Below are positions 1 to 9,095 of a stretch of 64,000 nucleotides of DNA, in pieces. The notes beneath the pieces are model-generated. The model made no database searches, was not told where the DNA came from, and was given only the letters and a program-made list of their open reading frames with translations. The position numbers were made by a program, and so were the translations under genes. Source of the DNA: Nematopogon swammerdamellus (taxonomy: Eukaryota; Arthropoda; Insecta; Lepidoptera; Adelidae); contig OX336337.1 in the NCBI GenBank assembly GCA_946902875.1, forward strand, positions 1,054,001 to 1,118,000, given 5' to 3'. Each line of letters opens with the position of its first letter. Position 1 is the first letter of the stretch.

Positions 1-206
1 CATCCATTTGCATCTTCACCCACACTTCGGAAACTCTCTCATTGTGTAAGTCACTTTTTTTTAATTATAATTTTTAGGGCTTCTTTTAACAATGATTTGT
101 TAATATCAGCCCCATGGCACAGAATTCCTTAATACCCATCTTCCCTATCACTTAGGTCCAGAGGCCCTAAGGGATAGAGAACTCTCAACGTTATCCAACA
201 CAATTA

Positions 207-607
207 CTAAATCCCTCTCACTTGGGTTCGCCAACAGTTTATGTTGAGTTTATGTATACTAAAATGCAAATTGAGTCTGTCCACCCTAAGTGACGTCTGC
301 AATTCCCTCTGTAATTCCTCGTTCTGACCACACTCCATCGGCAAATGGTACATGTCATCCTCCTTGTTACACCGATCACAATTTGGACAATCTTTCTTTT
401 TCATCAGAAATTTAAGTTAATTGAATGGAATGTAGCCAGAATCGCTATTTCAGGCCTTCGTAAATTGCACGCCTGGAACAAGGGAATCTGTGGAGGTTTT
501 GATTGTAAAGTCATATTGTAACTCCTCCTCCATCTCAAAGGAGGACAATTCGTGAAGTGATTCAATAGAATGCACGTACTATTTCTTCTGGAACTTATGT
601 CGCTCAC
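207..607 (-). pseudogene. LINE-Z: decayed C-terminus of a non-LTR retrotransposon ORF2
   Basis: On the minus strand a 65-residue frame (404 to 207) carries C-x2-C-x7-H-x4-C (CDRC...H...C), with a further Cys just upstream. This is the cysteine-histidine motif at the C-terminus of many LINE ORF2 proteins (R1, I and Jockey groups). The preceding residues, in another frame (607 to 404), end in HSINLNF, which fits the stretch usually found before that motif, so one frameshift separates the two parts. No RT core is visible. I infer a dead 5-prime-truncated LINE; the clade is not resolved. Confidence 0.55.
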
Positions 608-1325
608 TTCCTAGTTTCAAAACTTCTCCTACGGGAACTCCCCAATGGAAGATGGTTGTTCTGCAGTAAAAGGGGTGCACGAATTGGTTTCACAGGTGTG
701 TTGTGCCGACCTACGCTCAACAGCGTCGAGCGTCTCGGCGGCAACCCACGCGGTGGAATCAGACGTAATCGTTGATCTTCCTTCCGGCTTAGTCTTGGGT
801 TATTTGCAGTATCACGCGAGATCATTTATTTGTTTTCTTTGGAAACACTACAGCAATTAAAATTACAATTTATGCGTATTACTAATAAAATCACAGGTAC
901 AAGGCCATTCGGTGGTTCTCCCCTTAGGTTCTATGTATAATTACAGGGATATAATAAAAACTATACATAATTTATGTCTATCGTCTAAATAAATCATAAG
1001 TATACATACATAAAAAAATTAAATACAATTTAACATTAAACAACTGATCAAACAATTAAAATCATTAACATTAAAATCAGTCGATTAAATTAATTATCGC
1101 CATTTAATTCTAAGTTCTGACTAAATCATAAATCATTAAAAACATTTTGTATTATATTTTTTATCGTCTGCAAGATCCAGTTACCACTACGCTCAGCAGA
1201 AACTTCTGAATCGATCATTTTCCAGTTATGTATGTAGTTTATGTTATGGACTATCTCGTTTGCGGCCTTGTAGTGTTTAGTTTTCTATAGAATTTATCCT
1301 TTTTCTCCAAAGACTAATCTGCTCT
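608..1325. other. no recognised feature
   Basis: 608-860 is moderately GC-rich with short open frames on both strands and no recognisable protein. 860-1325 is AT-rich with no motif, repeat or frame that I can support. Confidence 0.5.
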
Positions 1326-1500
1326 ATCTTTTTTAGGACATTCAGTATGGCTGAGCTAGAGGGGCCATAGCGCACGCTCCGACCTGTTTGTATTGATGGC
1401 TATACTGAACCGAGACTGCTATGCGGCCATCTTACATTTTGTACGGTGGTATCAACCCAATCGGCTACAATTTGAGCCTACCACCTAGTCTCCCCTCTGC
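1326..1500 (-). repeat. SINE-B, 5-prime-truncated and diverged
   Basis: Read on the minus strand, this matches the 3-prime two thirds of the complete SINE-B at 12837-13233: the CTAGGTGGTAGG core, the GGTTG.TACCACCG block, and the tail with CAGCCATAC at its end. The A-tail appears as TTTTTT at 1327. Part of the middle of the tail is deleted. It belongs to a subfamily lacking four bases in the tail, giving GTATGGCTGAG on the plus strand, as does the copy at 50375. Confidence 0.6.
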
Positions 1501-1534
1501 ATCAGATAACCCGCCATGCCCAAGTTCGACAATG

Positions 1535-1925
1535 CTGCTGTTCGATCGAAGTTCTTGTTGGTGACCTGAAACTCACTGATGTTCTGAAGTATCTCAGCCA
1601 CAGACGATTTGTAGGGTCACTCAGTATGTTCTACAGGTACTATCAAGGATACTGCTCCTGGAATCTTGGATCCCTTTTGCCATCCAACCTATCTCCGTAG
1701 CACTCGTCGCAGATAAACTGAACACTCTTTTGCTGTTGACATTGGGCTTTGGAAGACACATTGTCTCTCTCGCACAGCTAGGGTGTGGAATTGTCTACCG
1801 ACGAGTGACTATCCCAATACTTTCAAGGTGGGAGCCTTGAAACGTCGTATTAACAAGCTGAACATCGCTTCTACAGGGTGTTTCAGGATAGGCGTGAGAA
1901 ACTTCAGGAATAGACAGTACTAATT
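1535..1925 (+). pseudogene. LINE-B ORF2 C-terminus, decayed (CR1/L2-like)
   Basis: A plus frame from about 1590 reads RFVGSLSMFYRYYQGYCSWN, the conserved segment near the end of CR1/L2/Jockey-type reverse transcriptases. After frameshifts it continues as RTARVWNCLPTSDYPNTF and then an FK-type KRRINK end at 1780-1860. The better copy at 33513-33839 has the same order (VGSLSLFYR, RTARVWNCLP, FKRRING). Stops and shifts show it is dead. No poly(A) end is visible; the sequence fades at about 1925. Confidence 0.7.
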
Positions 1926-2344
1926 ATTAGAAGAAACAAATCCTTATCACTCTAATCGAAATTCCGTTTTTTTTTTCCTACAAAAATTGAAAATTGTAAC
2001 AAAAACTCGTTGGGACAGTGAGTCTGGGGAGATTCCGCAACAGTCCTGTCTAGATCTAGGGAGTGCAATGACTTAGTCCAGTCTCCTTTTTCTTTTGATG
2101 TCATTCAAATTTAAGTGTACTTGGAATTTACATGTTAAGCATGTAACGAAATTCAAACGCATGGACGTTAACCGTCCACCAAAGCTCGGTGAAACAATTT
2201 TCACCAAAAAGTTACTATAAAATGACCGAATCTGGGAAACAGTTTCAGAGCTTTTCGTCTTCAAAGAGGGGAAAAAGGGGTCCACCCTTCGAACCCTGAA
2301 GTTACGAAACCCTACCCCGAAACACCCGCGTATAGTCCGCAAAT
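1926..2344. other. no recognised feature
   Basis: AT-rich stretch with a T-run at 1969-1977 and no supportable gene. A short minus frame at 2073-2342 has no recognisable domain. Confidence 0.4.
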
Positions 2345-2465
2345 CTGATGGTAAGGTGTGATGGAGCTTGCTTTCGCGAGGTTAGGTGGATTTGGGTGTT
2401 TCGGGTACCCCTGGTCCATCGGAACAGTCACCCATGCTGGTTCCAACGACACGCTCGCTACGGAT
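2345..2465 (+). repeat. LINE-B-like 3-prime UTR fragment
   Basis: The segment from AATCTGATGG through TTTCGCGAGG, TGGTCCATCGG and CAGTCACCCATGCTGGTT follows the LINE-B tail at 33815-33925 (TTTAGCGAGGAG, TTGGTCCCTCGG, CAGCCACCCATGCTGGTT). No A-tail is preserved. Confidence 0.5.
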
Positions 2466-2559
2466 ACAGTGCGGATATAGGGCAATGCACTCAATTCGTC
2501 ACATGTAAAGTAAAGACTGGTGCACGGCTCGGATGGAAGACGCGGACGGCACGAGGCTA

Positions 2560-2775
2560 ATGAAGCGACAATTAGCTTAGAATGTGTATTGAAGCGAGCT
2601 CAGTTCGTTAGTCGTCAGCGCGTCGCGGAATCGTATAATTAGTCCTCGTTAGGTCGCGAGATACTCGCTGGCTGCAGAGCGTCAAGAGTAATTAGGGCTT
2701 ACTCTGTTGCCTGTTAGACAATGTATTACAGTACAGCTACAGGGCATCATTAGAGGCAGAGGCAATTAATAATTG
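2560..2775. other. repeat-poor block with homeodomain-like TAAT cores
   Basis: Not matched elsewhere in the window. It contains several ATTA/TAAT cores (CAATTAGC, TAATTAGT, GTAATTAGGG, GCAATTAATAATTG) among CpG-rich sequence, as in conserved regulatory DNA near developmental genes. This is compositional inference; such cores are common by chance in AT-rich DNA. Confidence 0.25.
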
Positions 2776-2954
2776 TGTTGTGAAATATAATGTATATTCA
2801 TAATGTTACATATATTCTGACTAATTAACAACATGTAGCGATATGTATCAGGAACATTCTAAAAAACAAAGTGAAGGTTAGAATTACCGTACATTGCAAT
2901 ATCAGGCTGCGCGAGAGCAAAATTAATATATTATAGTTACTTTAGTAGTTTAAA

Positions 2955-3272
2955 CGGTATGGGGCCGCTACTTAAAAAAAAAGAATAGCCCCACTGCATC
3001 TCTCCCTGTGTATTTCGCAAAAGGCGACTAAGGGATATAACTCCCTTCTTATATTACTAGGTGGTAGGGTTTAACCCGTCCGAGTTGATACCACCGCACT
3101 GAATGAAAGGTCGGTCGAAATGGCTATGTAAATAGTTTTCCGTCCAGTTCAGTGTAGCCGGCACGACCGAAGGGAAGCACTGACGTGGCACCAAGTTCAC
3201 CCGGTGTTATGGGCTGACATCACAGATGTGGTAGGTGATGTAGTCAACCGTGTCAGTTTCCATAAAAAAAAA
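2955..3272 (+). repeat. SINE-AX: SINE-A with head X, near full length
   Basis: Order: head X (GTATGGGGCCGCTACTT, AATAGCCCCACTGCATCTCT, AAAAGGCGACTAAGGGATA), then the SINE core (ACTAGGTGGTAGGGTTTAAC, ACCACCGCACTGAATG), then the tail (GTCCAGTTCAGTGTAGCC, GGCACCAAGTTCACCCGG, TTATGGGCTGACATCAC) and a terminal CATAAAAAAAAA. Head X can form two small hairpins, TGGGGC/GCCCCA and GTCG/CGAC. Other head-X copies lie at 15876, 26490 and 63062. No coding capacity. Confidence 0.8.
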
Positions 3273-3284
3273 TACTTACTTACA

Positions 3285-3450
3285 TATCACACGCTATACT
3301 TATCCCGAAAATCGGGATAAGCAGCGAGTTATCGGTGTTGTGCTGCAAGTACTCTTTTAAATTACATCGCAACACCAACGTGGTGGACTTAGCAAAGTAG
3401 TCGGACAAGATAACTACATCAAGCAGCAAGTAAGGCATGAAGACCCACAA
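3285..3450 (-). repeat. K element, partial
   Basis: Minus-strand copy of the K family 3-prime half (ACGCTATACTTATCCCG, AAGCAG.GAGT, TGCTGCAAGTACTCT, AGCAGCAAGTAAGGC), ending at GAAGACCCAC. It abuts a SINE-A tail on the plus strand at 3451. A similar K-minus/SINE-A-plus junction with a different breakpoint is at 41560. Confidence 0.7.
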
Positions 3451-3541
3451 CTGGGATGGCACCTAGTTCACCCGGTGTTATGGGCTGACATCACGGATGT
3501 TGTAGGTGATATGGCCAATTGTGTCAGTTTCCGTAAAAAAA
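3451..3541 (+). repeat. SINE-A tail, 5-prime-truncated
   Basis: GGGATGGCACCTAGTTCACC to TCAGTTTCCGTAAAAAAAAA matches the last ~90 bp of SINE-A. Severe 5-prime truncation of this kind is typical of LINE-machinery insertions. Confidence 0.75.
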
Positions 3542-3739
3542 ATTATTTTGTTGAAATGCAAGATATTATTTATTTGCAATTTTAATAAGCCACAAGATTT
3601 ATAATTGCTAAATGCTAATATTGTATGCTAAATATGTAAAATAAATTATTATTTTCATTTGAGTACTAAATTAGCTCGTATTGCGTTTGCTATCGATCAT
3701 ATCAGGTTCGGTTTCTCTTCTGTAACATAAATTTTGCGA

Positions 3740-4040
3740 GTACCGCGTGAGGCCGGTACTTAAAAGAATAGCGCCACTGCATCTCTCCCCGTGCAAGTCG
3801 TAAAAGGCGACTAAGGGATAAGGATAACATGCCGTGCTAAAGGGCGGCTAGCCACTTCTCACCTTGGCACGGTCTTTCCACCGAGTCATACAGCATGTGG
3901 GTCAACATACCTTACTTGCTGCTTGATAAACGTGGTGGTCGGTATTGTGCTATAATTTACAACAGTACTTGCAGCACAACACCGATTACTCTGCTTACCC
4001 CGATTGTCGGGATACAGTGTGTGGTATGTACCTATGTATA
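3740..4040 (+). repeat. K element, near full length, with head X
   Basis: Begins with head X (GTACCGCGTGAGGCCGGTAC, AATAGCGCCACTGCATCTCT, AAAAGGCGACTAAGGGATA), then the K body (GTGCTAAAGGGCGGCTAGCC, CTCACCTTGGCACGG, CCTTACTTGCTGCTTGAT, CTTGCAGCACAACACCGATT, ACTCTGCTTACCCCGATTG) and ends in GGGATACAGTGTGTGGTATG with a TGTA-type tail. Short, non-coding and repeated at 27355, 46887, 53290 and elsewhere. Structure suggests a SINE-like element with a (TGTA)n tail; no pol III boxes are recognised. Confidence 0.7.
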
Positions 4041-4427
4041 ATCATAAAAAAATACTCGTCTAAAGCAAAGTACACTTGAATGATCAACACTTAAATTGCA
4101 GCCGAATTAATACCTACCGACTATAAGTAGTCGGGTAAATATTATAATGAGAACCTACCGCATCGAACTGTGTTGTCTGTCTATGTTATTTATTTCGAAT
4201 GATAAATTTGTGTAAATTTCGCTAAAAAGCGAGCAATAAATTCGAATTTAATGTTCTCGCGTGTTAGTTTTATTGGCATTAATTTTAATTGGATTTGGGA
4301 AGTGGTGATCCGACCTTTATTATCAGCCTGTTTTATAAGCCTAGTATTTATATCGGAATAAATACCAGAGTATCTGACATCTAAACAAACTGTCTTTCAA
4401 AAATACGATTTTTTTTTTACATTTCTT
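4041..4427. other. no recognised feature
   Basis: AT-rich DNA without a supportable gene or repeat. A T-run at 4409-4418 precedes the MITE. Confidence 0.4.
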
Positions 4428-4937
4428 GGCGATGCGCCCGGATATGTTCGGTGAAGCCATCGCAAGGTGAGTTCCACACCTTCATGCTACTGAGGTGCTC
4501 AAGCAAAATTTTTAGGGCAATTTAAGTACCAAGTGGCCCGCTAGAGGCGCTGCATATTTTCTCCAACAGCACGAGGGAAGCACTGACAGACATGGCACCT
4601 AGTTCACCAAGGTGTTATGGGCTGACATCACGGATGGGATGTGTCAGTTACCATAAGAAAAAAAAATCACTATTTTACGCATCGAATTGTAAAAAAAATT
4701 CATAGTCCAGCCCAACGACATTGATCCAGCTTCCGTTAGAACTCATCTACAAGTGGGCGTTGGTTATATGTTTTATAATAATCGTAATAAATCGAAACCG
4801 GTGTTTCTACCAATCTAAATATTTATTAGAAAGTGTTTTAAATAAATACAAATTATGTTAATTATAAAGATACCAGGAGGGGAAGGTGTGGATCTAAGCT
4901 TGCGATGGCTTCACCGAACATATCCGGGCCTATCGGC
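4428..4937. mobile_element. MITE with ~50-bp terminal inverted repeats, hosting a SINE-A tail
   Basis: Left arm 4428-4483 (CCCGGATATGTTCGGTGAAG then CCATCGCAAG and TCCACACCTT) pairs with right arm 4882-4936 (AAGGTGTGGATCTAAGCTTG then CGATGGCTTCACCGAACATA and TCCGGG). The stretch CCCGGATATG..CATCGCAAG is identical in both arms; the outermost bases differ slightly. No clear target duplication. The interior is AT-rich, non-coding and carries a SINE-A tail at 4574-4666. Superfamily not assigned. Confidence 0.7.
4574..4666 (+). repeat. SINE-A tail with internal deletion
   Basis: AGGGAAGCACTGACAGACAT, GGCACCTAGTTCACC, then GTTATGGGCTGACATCACGG, a ~20-bp deletion, and GTGTCAGTTACCATAAGAAAA. It sits inside the MITE at 4428-4937. 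Confidence 0.7.
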
Positions 4938-5199
4938 AGTAGAGGTCGGCAGTATTATTGTCTAAATAAAAGTGTAAATGCATGAAATATTTATTTCAAA
5001 TATGATTAGCAGTAATTAATATTTAAAACAAATGTGGTCTGCTTCGCCCAAGTTACTATAGCTTTCAGCAAAATATATTAGATATAAAATGTTTTATTAC
5101 CGTGAGATAACAAGAGGTAGTTCGGCAAAAAAAATGAAATTCCTTTTAAAAATAATTTTTAAAATAGATTTTTTTGGATATACAGGTTTTGGATATTCA
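4938..5199. other. no recognised feature
   Basis: AT-rich spacer between two MITEs. Nothing supportable is seen. Confidence 0.4.
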
Positions 5200-5501
5200 A
5201 GTGCACAGAGCATCAAATACCTACCGCCCGCGCCCCCTACTAGAGGTGCCCTAAGCGATAATATTTGAAACCCAAAAACTACACGCAGTGCTACTAGCGC
5301 TTCGTATGTGTGTGTGTGTGCTAGTATCGACACTACACACAAAGAGGAGCAAGTTAGGCACATGCACAAAACAAATGCACACGCACAACACACATATGTA
5401 AGTCATAGGCCACGCCTACAGGCTTCAACGCCGCTGTAGGGAAATCGCGCTCAGGGCACCTCTAGTAGGGGCGGGCGCGCGCATTTGATGCTCTGTGTTC
5501 A
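5200..5501. mobile_element. MITE with ~50-bp GC-rich inverted repeats
   Basis: The left arm (CACAGAGCATCAAAT, then CTACTAGAGGTGCCCT at 5239-5254) is mirrored by the right arm (AGGGCACCTCTAGTAG, then ATTTGATGCTCTGTG ending near 5499). The interior holds a (GT)n run at 5307-5321 and CACA-rich sequence. No reading frame and no obvious target duplication. Probably a DNA-transposon derivative of unknown superfamily. Confidence 0.65.
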
Positions 5502-5587
5502 AGTGTGAAATAATATGCAATAAGAAGATGTGAAAGCACAAGTAAAAGCCTATTGGTAATTTTTTTTATTTGAACTCTGACCAAAGG

Positions 5588-5660
5588 AATCACTGGCATG
5601 GCACCTAGTTCAACGAGGTGTCATGAGCTGACATCACGGTTGCCAATTTTGTCAGGTGCA
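5588..5660 (+). repeat. SINE-A tail fragment
   Basis: ATCACTGGCATGGCACCTAG, TTCA, GGTGTCATGAGCTGACATCA match the SINE-A 3-prime region. The end is lost where an F-family segment begins at about 5661. Confidence 0.6.
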
Positions 5661-6170
5661 AGTGCAAGTCGGGCTCGCGAACAGAGGTTTCTGCACCACA
5701 AAAAAAAATGTTGAAAAAACATTTCTTGTATGGGGACGCCCCTGTTTTTTTACTTTTAAATATTTTTATTATTTGTTGTTATATCCGCTACGAAAGAAAT
5801 TTATGAAGCAAATGTGAGTGGAAGAGTCGGGAAGGGTCGCCCTAGACGCACTTACCTGGACCAGATCGGGCATGTGCTCAAAAAGGGGCAAGTGCGTAGT
5901 ACCCGTAACCGACGAGCATGCATGAAGAACATTATGGGAGTGGAAGAGGCGGCAGAGGTGTGTCAGGATCGTGGCACGTGGAGATCCGTTGTCTCTGCCT
6001 ACCCCACCGGGAAACAGGCGTGACGCTATGTATGTATGTATGTATCCGCTATAATTACACATATTCTAAGACAATGTCAAACTATTACCTACGGTTTCAA
6101 AGATACAGCAGTAGGACAGACGGACAGACAGACAGACGGCGTAGGCTCAGTAATAGGCTTCCGTACATAG
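5661..6170 (-). repeat. F-family repeat, interrupted
   Basis: Begins with AAGTGCAAGTCGGGCTCGCG (the inverse of the F end GCGAGTCCGACTCGCACTTG), continues with CTTGTATGGGGAC and ATTATTTGTTGTTATATCCG, and after an insertion at 5791-6042 resumes as CCGCTATAATTACACATATT, TTTCAAAGATACAGC, (ACAG)n and AGGCTTCCGTAC. F is a ~350-bp non-coding family with many copies here; its class is not resolved. Confidence 0.65.
5791..6042 (+). mobile_element. LINE-G 3-prime end inserted in an F repeat
   Basis: A 5-prime-truncated LINE end with an open frame at 5814-6023 (69 aa, with [29 protein letters not shown] and WRSVVSAYP). This resembles a C-terminal stretch recurrent in lepidopteran retroelement ORFs (from memory; clade uncertain). 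The stop is followed by a (TATG)n tail. The 9-bp repeat TATCCGCTA flanks it exactly at 5782-5790 and 6043-6051, and sibling F copies show one unduplicated site. Decayed relatives lie at 27650, 51640 and 58850. Confidence 0.75.
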
Positions 6171-6800
6171 GAAATACCTTATTGCTCCAAAACATTTAAC
6201 AGTAACAAACGATAAGTAATTTACATGAGGGGCAAAGGCGGACTTATCCCTTACAGGGATTTCTCCCAGTCAACCTTTGGATGTTTGTGAGTAGTATGTT
6301 GTGAGATATAAGTAGGTAAGGTAGTATCAAAAGACTTGAGTGTGGGAATGTAAAATATAATATAAGGAAAATAACTATGATAAACTATAATATAAACTAC
6401 ATATAAGTACATACTAGTTAATAAACCTAGAAATCGCAAATTATAATTAAATTAAATACATAAAACTATAAATTAAATACATATGAATTACATTTTATAT
6501 AATACATAATACCTAAATATATACATACACACTTGTCCATTCAGAAGATTCAGGATTTTTTAGCCGGCAGGGTACAGAAACCTAAAAAAAGACTTACCCA
6601 TACACAAGTAATAGTCCTAACTTTGTGTAAGTAGTGTTTAATATACCCATGCATACTCGTATGTGCTTGGGAAATTTCTAATCGAGATGCGTGTATTTTT
6701 ATCACACCTTGATCTGGTAGAAACATTCCATAATTAAATTAATTAGGTAGCAAAATGAGGCAACATCCGCTAATGTTAGAACGGTCGGCAGGACCCCATC
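6171..6800. other. no recognised feature
   Basis: AT-rich, with no supportable gene. A few bases near 6568-6590 (GGGTACAGAAACCTAAAAA) recall an F-family end but are too short to call. Confidence 0.4.
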
Positions 6801-7050
6801 ACAGCGCCGTATCGGGAGGTTGTCGTGTTTAATTGTCATCGCTCGTCGCGCAGGCGCTGTGAGATATCGCATTGAGCGGTTTCCAAGATACTGAGATAAT
6901 GATCGTTAATTAACACGAGAGTCGCGCCGGTAAGATTGCTCAAGCCTGATCCGAAGATTACGACTAATGAGCTGAGGTTTGGCCGGACCACTACAATTAA
7001 CTACTTCGATGTATTCACAGTTCCGCTCGCTATACAACGAGGATTTTTGT
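6801..7050. other. repeat-poor CpG-containing block
   Basis: Not repeated in the window. It mixes CpG-rich words (CGCTCGTCGCGCAGGCGC) with TAAT-type cores (GATCGTTAATTAACACG, ACTAATGAG, CAATTAAC), as in candidate regulatory DNA. No frame or TATA box is persuasive. Confidence 0.25.
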
Positions 7051-7244
7051 GAAATTTTAGATACCAAAACAACAACATAATATTTATTATTTTAAAGAAT
7101 CGATAACAATTCTAAAATGTCATTCTAAAACATCAGTTATTTATTATGTTAAAGAAGAAGAGATATTTTATGCCAACAAAAAGTGAAAAATAACGGATAA
7201 ACAGTAATAAATCTTTAAGTACACATAGAACGTTTCTCTATTCC

Positions 7245-7420
7245 TTATAAAAGGGAACGTCTGTCTGTATGTATATTTGAGGTAAACTCCGGAACCACTG
7301 AACAGAGATTTGATGCCGTTTGCACCAATGGAAAGGGTAGCTCTTGAGGCTCACTATAGGCTATATTCCATCACGCTAAACAGCCTTAGGGCTGAGCAGT
7401 ATTAAATAAAGGATAGTATG

Positions 7421-7466
<46 letters not shown>

Positions 7467-7580
7467 AAGCGAAGCGATCGTTTATTAATTATATATATAT
7501 TATATTATATATTTGCGTTTAAATCGGATTTGCTATTAAACCGAGTCTACCGCGAGCGAAGCCGCGGCCAAAAGCTAATA
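7245..7580 (+). mobile_element. H2: Helitron-like non-autonomous element
   Basis: Runs from CCTTATAAAAGGGAACGTCT through AACTCCGGAACCACTGAAC and GGCTCACTATAGGCTATAT to the GC hairpin CGCGAGCGAAGCCGCG followed by GCCAAAAGCTAA. A GC hairpin close to a CTRR end is the Helitron 3-prime signature. It contains a (GA)n tract. A second copy (18048-18755) is broken by two insertions, and this copy serves as its empty site. Confidence 0.6.
7423..7464 (+). repeat. (GA)n microsatellite
   Basis: An uninterrupted GA dinucleotide run inside H2. In the sister H2 copy at 18048 the equivalent position is a long GGGA-rich tract plus a LINE tail. Confidence 0.95.
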
Positions 7581-8189
7581 TTTAAATAAGAAAGAAAGAA
7601 GAAGTTTTTAGATTAGAGAAGGATACGCATTGGCTATCTCTAACATACGACTATTACTTTTTTAAATAAAAATAGATCGATTTTTTTTATTTCACACTAA
7701 ACAATAATAAACAATGATACACGAATAACATATAAATGTACTGTACATAATATTGAAAAAAATATTTGTAGACTGTGAGCAAGCAACGCGGATTAGTTTG
7801 ATTTATTAATTTTCTTTGTCAAATATCACGAAGTCTACACATCATTGATCTGGACCGTGTTGCGGCAAGAGTTCAAGATGATTTTGCGAATTCTCAGTGG
7901 TCTTGCTGGGCTCAAGTCCACGAGAAACTTGCTTATTAAAAGCGTAGTTTCTTGGCAATAACTTGTCTTCAACTTCTTGTAAATAACCCTCGTGATTGTC
8001 CACGAAGACTTATGTATTTACCTATTTATTGGTACATGCGCAGACTTGTAGCCGTTTTAATGAGATGTTGATAGTAGGACGTAGTACGAACCAAACCCTA
8101 CGTTCGTATAGTACGAGATCCGGTCTGAGAAGGTTACACTCTCATCTGTTATTCGGATAAGACATGTCCTTATTTAAATAATTCTTCTG
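7581..8189. other. no recognised feature
   Basis: AT-rich spacer. Nothing coding or repeated that I can support. Confidence 0.4.
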
Positions 8190-8349
8190 TACGTGTGTTT
8201 GTCACCTCCTCCTAAACGGCTGGACCGATTTGGATGAAATTTTGTGTGTATATTTGAGTGGGTCCCTGGATGGTTTGAAAATGCAATTGAACCCGGTAGA
8301 TGACGTCGTCGTGATAAGTCCACGCGGACGAAGTCGCGGGCACAGCTAG
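8190..8349 (+). mobile_element. H3: Helitron-like 3-prime end
   Basis: From GTACGTGTGTTTGTCACCTC through AAACGGCTGGACCGATTTGG to the hairpin CGCGGACGAAGTCGCG, then GGCACAGCTAG, with T as the next base. A hairpin plus CTAG before T is the classic Helitron 3-prime end. The 5-prime end is not defined. Confidence 0.65.
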
Positions 8350-8635
8350 TTTTATATAAAGATGAAAAGGTAGAAAGTTTCTTTAGAAGATGTAGGCTAA
8401 TAGCCTAATAGATGGCAACTGGGTTGCCTAGCTATTTATCTCGCTTGATCGTCTCTTATCCCCGAATCCTTTAGGTAAATGAATAAAATACGTTTTTGTG
8501 ACATTAAATTGCGTGTTGGGATCATTAAATTTTGTTTGAGACTTTGAAATAATTTCAAAAGTGGTACATTTCAGCTCCGGAATAAATTTTTTTTTTATTC
8601 AACATATCTGGTTGTGCTGAGGGACCAAAAGTGCA
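8350..8635. other. no recognised feature
   Basis: AT-rich spacer without a supportable feature; a T-run at 8588-8597. Confidence 0.4.
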
Positions 8636-8643
8636 GTCGACAG

Positions 8644-8902
8644 CAACGAATTAAATTATCGGGAAGTGGCATACAACGCACCGAATTGAGGCGCGCCATT
8701 GGCGAGCATTCAGCACACTCTCCAATCCACGTTGTCTCTCCTTTATACGTATCGACGTTCACAGAGCGGAAACGTAACGTGATGTATGAGGCGCTCGCGC
8801 ACTTACGCTGTTTTAAATATTGGCAATATATAGAACTCCAATCGCACCTTTCTACCGGTAAAATGTATGACGAGGGCCCGTCCAGAAAGTAGAATGTCGT
8901 TG
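8644..8902 (+). mobile_element. hAT-type MITE, copy 1, with 8-bp target duplication
   Basis: Starts CAACGAATTAAATTATCGGG and ends AGAATGTCGTTG, giving a CAACGA/TCGTTG terminal inverted repeat. It is flanked by identical GTCGACAG at 8636-8643 and 8903-8910. An 8-bp duplication with short inverted ends is the hAT signature. A sister copy in inverse orientation is at 12176-12461. A frame from within the element to its end stays open (..HLRCFKYWQYIELQSHL..) but matches nothing I know, and a ~260-bp element is unlikely to code. Confidence 0.8.
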
Positions 8903-9095
8903 GTCGACAGAGCCAAATTCACGTCTCCCGCGAAATCACGCTCAGTGGTCAGTACCAAGGGATTTTCGATTTGTTGCTGGGTTGTCTAGCCTATTGATAT
9001 GACGTTTGAAGATCCCCTCCACCCCCCTCCTATTGCCGAATTACATTTATAAGGAGAATTATAAAGAAAGTCAGATGTTTATAACTTTATGAGAT
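8903..9095. other. no recognised feature
   Basis: Short spacer after the target duplication. Includes ACCCCCCTCC near 9020 and no gene. Confidence 0.4.
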
